Below the pieces are notes generated by a model. The model was given only the letters and a program-made list of their open reading frames with translations. It was not told where the DNA came from and ran no database searches. Below are positions 1 to 5,978 of a stretch of 12,280 nt of DNA, piece by piece. The first letter of the stretch is position 1, and each line of letters starts with the position of its first letter. The DNA lies in the NCBI GenBank assembly GCA_964349045.1, contig CAYGFI010000144.1:1-12280 (forward strand), in the 5' to 3' direction. A program made the position numbers and the translations under genes. The stretch is from JACJXF01 sp964349045 (GTDB taxonomy: Bacteria > Bacteroidota > Bacteroidia > Bacteroidales > GCA-2748055).

Positions 1-3
1 AAT

Positions 4-40
4 ATTAGCAGATTATAATATTAAAATTAATTTTGCTAAT
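4..40. repeat. A+T-rich inverted repeat at the left edge
   Basis: ATTAGCA at 4-10 is matched by its reverse complement TGCTAAT at 34-40, with 23 A/T-rich bases between them. It lies downstream of the DoxX-fusion gene on the minus strand. The loop is long and no T-run follows the stem in either direction, so I do not call it a terminator. It may be only a by-product of base composition. Confidence 0.3.
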
Positions 41-52
41 CTAAAGGTCGTC

Positions 53-103
53 ACGACGTCACGTCATCACGTCATCACGCCATCACGTCATCTTCACGCC
101 ATC
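53..103. repeat. Array of 8-bp repeats (acgtcatc) spanning the 3' end of the DoxX-fusion gene
   Basis: An octamer array runs acgacgtc (53-60), acgtcatc (61-68), acgtcatc (69-76), acgccatc (77-84) and acgtcatc (85-92), with a further acgccatc at 96-103 out of phase by three bases. The stop codon of the minus-strand gene (94-96) and its last codons are inside the array. Read in the mRNA direction, the units give a TGA about every 8 nt, so stops fall in all three frames just past the gene. Units are only partly identical, so it looks like a decaying microsatellite-like array. Confidence 0.7.
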
Positions 104-1677
104 CAAGGTCGTTCCCTGTTCCTGACATTTTCAAGCACATTCAGGGCGATGTTCACATCCTCAACGATTTGAAAATCATACATTCCTAAACAAACAAAAT
201 CAGCCCCGTTAGTGAATGCATATTTCAGCCCTTCTTCAGGTTTAATAGCGCCGGCAGCCAATACTTTGAAGGCAATCCAGGGTTCCTTTAGTGTTGCCAT
301 ATACCGTACCGTTTCCTCCGGATTAAAATCGAAGAGGTTATCATTCCAGGGTGAGTTGTTCCGGGCAGACCAATAGTCGTGGTTATGGCTTGTCTTTACC
401 CAGAAATCAGGTTTCAGTCCATATTCAACACAGGTCTGTATTGCTTCAATCCTGTGTGCACCGATTCCTGCAGGTTTCCCATTCTTCCTTATCTCATCAA
501 GGCCTTTTTGTATAAGTTCCATTCTTTCAGCAACTGTTCTTTTCTTCGGATCTTCCCATTCAGGGTTTGTCCAGCGGTCGGTTATCTCACCCTGGCAATA
601 AAGAGCGTCCCAGTCAGCAATTAATGATAACTCAATTCCTTTCTGAAAATCGAGGTTTGTGCCGCAGTCAGAAATGAATTTGATTTTACCCCTGAATTCA
701 TGTTTATACTTCTGAAAGATCCTTCCCATTTGTGGATTGGAAATAATAGAATTAATACCACATTTTTCACCCAGCGCCAGTGTCTGCATTACTTTTTCAT
801 CGGTATGATAAGTCTTTACCAGTTTGGAAACATAAATCAGGTCGCGTGCATGTGCCCATCCGCCGATAAGGTTTCCACCCATAATAAGCCGACTGAGTTC
901 AAAATCAGCAGGATTACCATTTTTATCGGTGTATTTTATTATTCCCTTGGGAACCTGACCTTTAAGATCTTTTAATGTTGAATAATTGAAACTGAGCAGA
1001 GTTGCACCGGAATTGGCATCTATTCCTTCCACTTTGAGCAATTTTTCTTCAAAACTATCCCATTTTTTCTTTCTGTAAAGTGCATAAGCAAAAGCGCCGA
1101 GCGCCGGCACTGATATCAGGTTTCTGATTGCCTCGCGGCGCTCTATTCCCTTGCGCGTTTCGGTGGGAAGACCGGGGACGGGCTGCCGGGCTTTTTCTTC
1201 CTTCCAGCGGACATAAAGCCGGTCAAGACCAAACATATAAGAAGGTGAAAGAAATGCAAAGGCCACAAGTACTAATAATTCAATGAGTGTTTTATTTATC
1301 CAAAGATAGCTTCCATCAGTCGGAAGACCGTACATATAACCCGGGATAGGGGGATATGCAATAAAATACAAAAGCAGCAAAAGCGCTCCACCTGCACTTG
1401 CCCAACGCGTAAATAATCCAAGAATCAACCCAAGACCCACAAGTGTCAAACCCCAGATATTCATAAAGTCGACAACAGCAATAATTCCTGCACTATCTGC
1501 CATCCAGTGAAAAACCGGAGCAAATATCCATTTCGATCCTGCCAGGTAAGCTGCTGAACTCCAGCTGTCATCCATAATTTTAGTAATTCCTTCATACAGA
1601 AAATGCCAGCCTATGGCTATTCTTAAAATGACCAAAAAGTAAAGGTGAATCTTGTTTTGACTGGTTTTTGAATCCAT
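94..1677 (-). CDS. DoxX-family membrane domain fused to a TIM-barrel-like oxidoreductase domain
   Basis: A 527-residue protein with two parts. Residues about 10-150 form a DoxX-like four-helix membrane domain; hydrophobic stretches lie near 11-29, 63-89, 93-112 and 128-147. DoxX was named after a thiosulfate:quinone oxidoreductase subunit, but most bacterial members have no tested role. A charged linker leads to residues 180-200, a twin-arginine-like segment (ERREAIRNLISV, then a short hydrophobic run), which looks like an internal Tat signal or anchor. Residues about 220-527 resemble the Bacteroidota/Planctomycetota TIM-barrel proteins often annotated as aldo/keto-reductase-related: MGGNLIGGWAHARDL near 265 and a late GADFVCLGMYDFQ. 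I infer a membrane-anchored redox enzyme; side of the membrane and substrate are unknown. The ATG at 1677 directly precedes the first membrane helix. The 58-residue regulator upstream could be cotranscribed. Confidence 0.75.
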   Translation of the reverse strand: MDSKTSQNKIHLYFLVILRIAIGWHFLYEGITKIMDDSWSSAAYLAGSKWIFAPVFHWMADSAGIIAVVDFMNIWGLTLVGLGLILGLFTRWASAGGALLLLLYFIAYPPIPGYMYGLPTDGSYLWINKTLIELLVLVAFAFLSPSYMFGLDRLYVRWKEEKARQPVPGLPTETRKGIERREAIRNLISVPALGAFAYALYRKKKWDSFEEKLLKVEGIDANSGATLLSFNYSTLKDLKGQVPKGIIKYTDKNGNPADFELSRLIMGGNLIGGWAHARDLIYVSKLVKTYHTDEKVMQTLALGEKCGINSIISNPQMGRIFQKYKHEFRGKIKFISDCGTNLDFQKGIELSLIADWDALYCQGEITDRWTNPEWEDPKKRTVAERMELIQKGLDEIRKNGKPAGIGAHRIEAIQTCVEYGLKPDFWVKTSHNHDYWSARNNSPWNDNLFDFNPEETVRYMATLKEPWIAFKVLAAGAIKPEEGLKYAFTNGADFVCLGMYDFQIVEDVNIALNVLENVRNRERPWMA

Positions 1678-1793
1678 TGGTTTAATTTTTTAATTCAATA
1701 TAATTGGCATGGTTTAAAAACAAACTGTTAGAGATCAAAGGTTTATTGTTTTATATTCCGGCTAAAAATTAAATGTACGCAGTTTATAAAATC

Positions 1794-1970
1794 TCAGGCT
1801 GGTTGCCAGTAACAATTTTTCGGAGACACAATTCTCCCATCCGTTTTGAGAGATTTCATTACTTTATCTACTTCTTTTCGGTCAAGACCTGAGATTTCTG
1901 AAATTTGTCCCGCACTCAGGGCCTTTCCTGCAGCTTTCATGGTTTTTAATACTAAATCAGTTTTTTCCAT
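1794..1970 (-). CDS. Small winged-helix/HTH protein (58 aa)
   Basis: A minus-strand frame from ATG at 1970 to TGA at 1794-1796 encodes 58 residues beginning MEKTDLVLKTMKAAGKAL and ending CYWQPA. The order is helix, AGQISEISGLDRKEVDKVMKSL (shaped like a helix-turn-helix), then DGRIVSPKNCYW as a likely beta-wing. That fits the very small stand-alone winged-helix proteins common in anaerobic and Bacteroidota genomes, some annotated MarR-like. It probably binds DNA or acts as a small adaptor; no target can be named. The stop lies 116 bp before the DoxX-fusion start, same strand, so the two may be cotranscribed. No strong Shine-Dalgarno is seen, which is normal in this phylum. Codon use and protein character support a real gene despite its size. 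Confidence 0.75.
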   Translation of the reverse strand: MEKTDLVLKTMKAAGKALSAGQISEISGLDRKEVDKVMKSLKTDGRIVSPKNCYWQPA

Positions 1971-1989
1971 CTCTTGAAGATTTTATTAT

Positions 1990-2236
1990 AAAGACGAAGT
2001 TACCGTAAAAATGTCATATAGTTCAACTTTTTCGGACTGAAAGATTAAAAAACATTACACCCTTTCAGGGCTTTGTCTTTTGTCGTTTTGTTCACATGGC
2101 TACGCCATCCGTTTATGTGTATGAGTGGTTTCGGATAACGGGACATCTCCCTGTCAAATTAAACTAATTTTGGTGCGAGGCAGAACGCTCGAATAGGCTA
2201 CAGAGTTTGGCTGAAGAACTTTGTCAAAGAGCTTGG
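1990..2236. repeat. Gene-free stretch with several short hairpins (REP-like or element remnant)
   Basis: I see no convincing gene in these roughly 250 bp. They contain several short dyads: CCCTTTCAGGG at 2060-2070, ATGGC-TAC-GCCAT at 2096-2108, GGGA-CATC-TCCC around 2140-2151, and CTTTGTCAAAG at 2219-2229. From memory, sequence of this type (a CCCTTTCAGGG hairpin followed by a GGCTACGCC hairpin) recurs between genes in Bacteroidota, which would make it a dispersed REP-like element. I could not check copy number. It also forms the left border of the restriction-modification island. Confidence 0.4.
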
Positions 2237-2238
2237 AA

Positions 2239-3286
2239 TTAGCTTTGGCTGTTTAGATATTCTCCTAAATTAAACGGTAATCTCATTTTCTTCGTGCTAT
2301 CTAAGACCGAGTTAATCCAATAGCCATATTTATCGTCAGGTACATTTACCCAATAATGATTTAATACATCTGTTTCTATGATGCTTAGTGTATATTTAAT
2401 TTCTGGTATTGAATTTATCATTTTTATGATAATCTGCGGTATTGCAGAGTAGACTCTCTTTTCCCATGTTAAAGAACCTTGACCCCCAGCAGTAAATACA
2501 TCTCTTATATTTGGACAAACTACACTTTGCATATTTACTAACCATACAGCTAATCTGTTAAATTTGTCGGGGCGATTACTGAAAATCTCCGGGAAAAGAA
2601 TCATGGCTTTTAACATATATTCTCTTCTTTCTTCGGTATTGAGATTATTCCATAATTTAATTATCAGCCCTGATGATTTAGGTTCATCTTGGTCAAGCCA
2701 CCATACTTCTTCACCAGGTCTAAGAAATTTACGATAATATTCTGTTATTGGTTTTACGGGATTTGGTAGGTTTCTAAGCGAGTCATACGGTATTTCAAGT
2801 TTATCAAATATTGTTTCATCTTTGCCTAAATCCATGTTAATCAGGTACCGCGGAGAGTGGGTTACTACATCGTCAGAAAGACAATCTTCATAAGGTCGGC
2901 ATTTAACACTATATTTACCATTTTACCAAAAAGCATGAAAATCCGTTCTATACCATCAACCCGTGTACTTGCAAGAACAGAGTTACCTGGGTTGTCCAGT
3001 GATTTTTTGAAGTAGTTTTTACTTCCACTCCATAAAATTTATTTGCTATAATATCAGGGAATTTTTGCCCTGATATTAATTCAATGGAATTTTCAAATAT
3101 GGTACCCTTTGCATTTTCAGTCATTACATCGGCAACAACGTCTTCTAATTTGTTGCCTAACAAACTAAGATATTTCTTTTGATTTTTCTTTGATTCGTAA
3201 TCAAGGGTATGAATTGTATTGTCAAGCAATGACTGAAATATCAGCTTGTTTGGTTCTGGGTTATACGATAAACGTGCTTTTAAAAT
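2239..3286 (-). pseudogene. PD-(D/E)XK restriction endonuclease broken by two single-base deletions
   Basis: Three consecutive minus-strand frames join into one protein of about 349 residues if one base is restored at each of two points. Frame one includes FPDIIANKFYGVEVKTT, a PD-x10-EVK motif, the PD-(D/E)XK nuclease catalytic signature. After HWTT near 2989-2990 the reading moves one frame; restoring an A gives HWTTTGNSVLASTRVDGIERIFMLFGK over the break. Near 2902-2904, in an A-run of the coding strand, a second restored A gives a smooth join into CRPYEDCLSDDVVTHSPRYL and on through the C-terminal part (WWLDQDEPKSSG). With both bases restored the length is exactly 350 codons including the stop. 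The first in-frame ATG is far downstream, so the start is uncertain: ATT at 3286, overlapping the HNH stop by 26 nt, or TTG at 3229. It probably cut the site protected by the linked methylase. The breaks are either decay or assembly error. The specific REase subfamily is not recognised. Confidence 0.8.
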
Positions 3287-4049
3287 GTTGCTCTAAAAAC
3301 TCTGGATTAGGATAAAACTTATCAGGAAGCTTTATCGAATGATTTTCATGTCTTTTGAAAAATGCTTGAAATGTTTCTTTCTCTTCTATTTGATTTAGAG
3401 ATGGTGAAATTAATACCTTATAATCGCTTCGGACACCTAAATATCCAAGTTCAAATGCTTTATCATGAATACTACACAAGCATAATCCATTTTCAGGATT
3501 TAATCGATTTGATTCATTTGAAGACCATTTTATAATATGGCTTGCTATTAATAAACTATTGATATTTAAATTACAAATAGAACAAGAATTTGAATAGTTA
3601 TTCAATACTACTTTTCTAAATAATGATTGATTTACTCTCGTCTTTACAAGTCTTGCAACATCAATACCTTCCTTCCCATTCAAAACATCACGTTCAATAT
3701 ATTCAATATCTTGTTTCTCAAGCGCAATTTCTTCGACCTTTTTATTTTGATATTTAGCTAAAAGAACTTCGCTTTCATAAAGCATTTCATCCCAATTACT
3801 GACAAATTCATTATAAATTTCAATTGCATTTTTCCCAGGATTGGCTAATCCCTTTACTCTATCTTTATGTTTAGGGTCTTGTCTTGATAAATGTACCAAT
3901 TTAAATGCAACGGCTCCAGGTGTTTTACCAATAAGGCTTGCAAGCTTAATAACTTCAGCATTATGGTAATTAAACTGACCATAACGTAGTTTGGTATATA
4001 AGTTCATTACCAACATGAACTCTTCTCTTATCCATTTAGACCTTTCCAT
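3261..4049 (-). CDS. HNH endonuclease of a restriction-modification locus
   Basis: A 262-residue protein. The N-terminal 60 residues (SKWIREEFMLVMNLY, then a KTPGAVAFKLVHLSR segment) look like a DNA-binding helical region found on many such HNH proteins. The nuclease domain follows at about 140-205: zinc-type C156-x2-C159, then ASHI (H171), LNPENGLCLCSIHDKAF (N187, C190, C192, H195). This is the His-Asn-His ββα-metal arrangement and all key residues are present. Proteins of this type commonly sit next to C5-cytosine methylases and are annotated as putative restriction endonucleases. The ATG at 4049 shares its A with the TAA of the upstream 50-residue gene (TAATG), suggesting translational coupling. 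Its 3' end overlaps the open frame of the broken PD-(D/E)XK gene. It is the only intact nuclease of the island. Confidence 0.85.
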   Translation of the reverse strand: MERSKWIREEFMLVMNLYTKLRYGQFNYHNAEVIKLASLIGKTPGAVAFKLVHLSRQDPKHKDRVKGLANPGKNAIEIYNEFVSNWDEMLYESEVLLAKYQNKKVEEIALEKQDIEYIERDVLNGKEGIDVARLVKTRVNQSLFRKVVLNNYSNSCSICNLNINSLLIASHIIKWSSNESNRLNPENGLCLCSIHDKAFELGYLGVRSDYKVLISPSLNQIEEKETFQAFFKRHENHSIKLPDKFYPNPEFLEQHFKSTFIV

Positions 4050-4201
4050 TATGGTTTCTTAATTTCTTCTAAAGCCAAGTTTAATTCATCTAATGTGATT
4101 TCAAATTCTTCTTTTAAATCATCATTTTCAATAGAATTCAATTCATCTGAAATCAACTTAATTGCGCAAATAATGGCTTTAGATATTAATTCTTTGTTCA
4201 T
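4049..4201 (-). CDS. 50-residue acidic helical protein coupled to the HNH gene
   Basis: From ATG at 4201 to TAA at 4049-4051 this frame encodes 50 residues (starting MNKELISKAIICAIKLI, ending ALEEIKKP). A hydrophobic N-terminal helix is followed by a Glu/Asp-rich stretch, likely a second and third helix; there is no signal peptide or known motif. The stop overlaps the HNH start in a TAATG arrangement, so the two are probably translated in a fixed ratio. A longer in-frame reading back to GTG at 4306 exists, but its extra residues come from the repeat-bearing block that truncates the methylase, so I choose the ATG. The function is not recognised. A small partner, control or inhibitory protein for the nuclease is possible by context only. 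Confidence 0.6.
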   Translation of the reverse strand: MNKELISKAIICAIKLISDELNSIENDDLKEEFEITLDELNLALEEIKKP

Positions 4202-4211
4202 GAGCTTAAAT

Positions 4212-5609
4212 TTATGAGGCAATTGCGTTAGGGATTGAAGTGGAAAGCCCGCAGCGAAGAATGAGCGAGGACTTGGAACGGAAAGACCGACCCGATAGTG
4301 GAACACCCAAATTATCTTTTTGAATTATTTCCTTGACATTAGCTAAATTAACTAAACCCTTAAGATTTTCAGCAATAAAAATCTTGGGTTGTGTAATCTC
4401 AATGACTTCTTTCATCCACATGTAAAGTTGTCCGCGAGTCACTAATGAAGGAATATCATCTCTAATTATTTTACCCGTATGGTCTTTATGAGAATTAAAT
4501 CCATTTCTTTTGCCAACAACACTAAAATATTGGCAAGGAAAACCGCCAGCAACAATATCTACTTTATCGGGAAATACTTTATATCCATCTCTGTGCATTT
4601 TAACTAAGTCAACTATGCTCTCAACATGGTAAACTTCAGATGAATAATTTCCTTTCTTAAAATAGTTCACCCAGGCATTTATGGCTTCTTGCAGTATATC
4701 ATTAGCGAAAACAGTTTGAAATTTTGTCGGTTTTAATCTAACAAACTCGTTTTCCAATCTTTCGGAAATAAAGTCGGGATTTAATTTTTCGTTTACTGAA
4801 TCTTTGTGAACAATGAAATCTCCTTCAAAGCCTAAATCCATACCACCACAGCCAGAAAACAATGAAACTACATTTAAAGGTTTACTCGGATTTATAAGAA
4901 TTTCTGAATCATATTTAATACTAAGTTGAGGCTCTTCTGTCTCTGGATGGGTCTTTTTGGATAATTCAAAGAATTTGCACTTGCTCTTTAGTTTACAATC
5001 AGAACACTTGGGGTTTGTGGCTTTGCATATACTTGCCGCATAGTCAAGAATTGCCCAATTTAGTTCTTTGCAGCTTTTCACGTTAAAAACATTATGAGCT
5101 AATTCTTGAATAAGTTTATCATTTCTGACATCTTTGAATTCTTTAGGATAAAAATAGCGACTCAAAACACGTGACATATTCACATCAAGCAATGCCGCTC
5201 TATGATTTAGGATAAATAATTCATAGGCATTTGACATATAAAGAGTAGATAAATTGGAATCTTGAAGTTCATTTTTGTTTTTAGGCAAAACACCATTTCT
5301 TTCTATATATTCTTGTATTATTTTATTTAATCTACCAGCGCGGTGTTTGTACAAACCTAATGGTTTCAGAATACTTTCAAGGTCATTTATTGTTGCATTA
5401 CTAAGCTTTTCCCAATTTGGATATTTATTAAAAAAAGTCTTATAATATTTAGCTACTGTTTCAGCTTTAGTTCTTTGCAATAAGATTTCACTTAAAATTA
5501 ATTCATAATTTGATATCTCGTTTTTTCTCCATGGAAATTCTCTCTTATTGGAGGCAAACCATTCCAATAAAACTCTTCTGAAAAATCTTATATCATTTTT
5601 ATTCCACAT
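4212..5609 (-). CDS. Mig-like T:G mismatch DNA glycosylase fused to a truncated C5-cytosine methyltransferase
   Basis: A 465-residue fusion. Residues 1-220 are an HhH-GPD glycosylase: SEILLQRT (E41), Y124, LLDVNMSRVLSRYF (D142), and an iron-sulfur loop C195-x6-C202-x2-C205-x5-C211. Y124 and D142 stand 18 residues apart, the spacing of the catalytic Tyr and Asp of the archaeal T:G glycosylase Mig, and the MutY-specific C-terminal domain is absent. The helix-hairpin-helix glycines are degenerate. Residues 245-432 are a C5 methylase: motif I FSGCGGMDLGF (251-261), motif IV GGFPCQ (catalytic C359), motif VI ENL (414-416). Homology ends at residue 432. The last 33 residues are encoded by an unrelated block, so motif VIII, the target-recognition domain and motifs IX-X are missing. 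The methylase half should be inactive; the glycosylase half appears complete. A TATATTTG box lies just upstream of the ATG. Confidence 0.85.
   Translation of the reverse strand: MWNKNDIRFFRRVLLEWFASNKREFPWRKNEISNYELILSEILLQRTKAETVAKYYKTFFNKYPNWEKLSNATINDLESILKPLGLYKHRAGRLNKIIQEYIERNGVLPKNKNELQDSNLSTLYMSNAYELFILNHRAALLDVNMSRVLSRYFYPKEFKDVRNDKLIQELAHNVFNVKSCKELNWAILDYAASICKATNPKCSDCKLKSKCKFFELSKKTHPETEEPQLSIKYDSEILINPSKPLNVVSLFSGCGGMDLGFEGDFIVHKDSVNEKLNPDFISERLENEFVRLKPTKFQTVFANDILQEAINAWVNYFKKGNYSSEVYHVESIVDLVKMHRDGYKVFPDKVDIVAGGFPCQYFSVVGKRNGFNSHKDHTGKIIRDDIPSLVTRGQLYMWMKEVIEITQPKIFIAENLKGLVNLANVKEIIQKDNLGVPLSGRSFRSKSSLILRCGLSTSIPNAIAS
4218..4313. repeat. About 100-bp block with internal repeats that replaces the methylase 3' end
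   Basis: Methylase homology stops at 4314 and the 50-residue gene starts at 4201; this block fills the gap. It is clearly richer in G+C than the island around it. It holds three related copies of one short motif: GTGGAAAGCCCG (4240-4251), ACGGAAAGACCG (4278-4289) and GTGGAACACCC (4299-4309). It codes for nothing plausible in any frame, although two minus frames stay open through it. From memory it resembles a dispersed intergenic sequence of Bacteroidota, possibly a recombination or cassette site, but I cannot confirm this. It looks like the junction of a deletion or insertion that removed the methylase 3' half. Confidence 0.55.
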
Positions 5610-5613
5610 GTTA

Positions 5614-5621
5614 CAAATATA
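5614..5621 (-). promoter_or_regulatory. -7 promoter box (TATATTTG) for the glycosylase-methylase gene
   Basis: The minus strand reads TATATTTG here, an exact match to the Bacteroidota -7 consensus TAnnTTTG, and only 4 nt separate it from the ATG at 5609. Transcription would start at or next to the start codon, so the mRNA would have almost no leader. A clear -33 element at normal spacing is not seen: TTTTG about 25 nt upstream is too far and TTG about 10 nt upstream is too close. Confidence 0.5.
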
Positions 5622-5978
5622 AGAAAAAACCCAATGGCGAGTTCAGCAAAATTGAAGCTCTTTTGCATGTCTTTAATCAGTGATTTGGATTATGGGGGCA
5701 TGCAAATGTGCTGCAATGTGAGTGGAAAATTCAAGTCAAGAATTGTATTATTAGTCTAAAAAAAGTACCTATTTGTTATAATAATCTGGTTGATACCTTT
5801 TTTACATTTGCAGGCAATTTTATTGTATATCGGTCTTTCAGCCCTAACTTAACCTCGTTGATTCATAATTAAAAAAAATGGGCCCCCACACTTCTGTATA
5901 CTTCAAAAAGCGTAAATCGCCATTTGGTGTTCTCAAATCAGATTTCAAAAATAAAATCTATTAAGGATTTACAAATAC
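5622..5978. other. Intergenic region between fumC and the restriction-modification island
   Basis: No gene is visible on either strand. The contents are an inverted repeat TTTGCATG (5662-5669) with CATGCAAA (5699-5706), A/T-rich filler, and a possible fumC terminator at 5871-5888. The region forms the right border of the A+T-rich island. I see no tRNA, integrase site or direct repeat matching the left border. Confidence 0.5.
5871..5888 (-). terminator. Possible weak terminator downstream of fumC
   Basis: On the minus strand a short GC-rich dyad (TGGGGGCCCA) is followed directly by eight T residues. The stem is only 3-4 bp with a very tight loop, so this is a weak candidate. Its location, about 90 bp beyond the fumC stop with no gene between, fits the end of that transcript. 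Confidence 0.3.

Noticed and set aside
53..103. CRISPR array
   Set aside because: Units are 8 bp without spacers and no cas genes are present; the same applies to 8401-8448.
2239..2835. Stand-alone 198-residue hypothetical gene
   Set aside because: Its Met is internal: protein-like sequence continues upstream in the same frame and joins the PD-(D/E)XK fragment after one restored base.
4049..4306. 85-residue reading of the small gene starting at GTG 4306
   Set aside because: The first 35 residues are translated from the repeat-bearing block and look random; ATG 4201 gives a coherent 50-residue protein.
4980..5609. MutY adenine glycosylase
   Set aside because: It has the iron-sulfur loop and catalytic Asp but lacks the MutY C-terminal domain, and the Tyr 18 residues before the Asp matches Mig.
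2226..5663. Inverted 9-mers AAAGAGCTT (2226-2234) and AAGCTCTTT (5655-5663) as ends of a mobile element
   Set aside because: Match is short, found after the fact, has no target duplication beside it, and no transposase lies inside.
5831..5860. CGGTCTTTC plus CCCTAAC as a second copy of the block at 4218-4313
   Set aside because: Only about 9 and 7 bases match and the spacing differs, so it is within chance.
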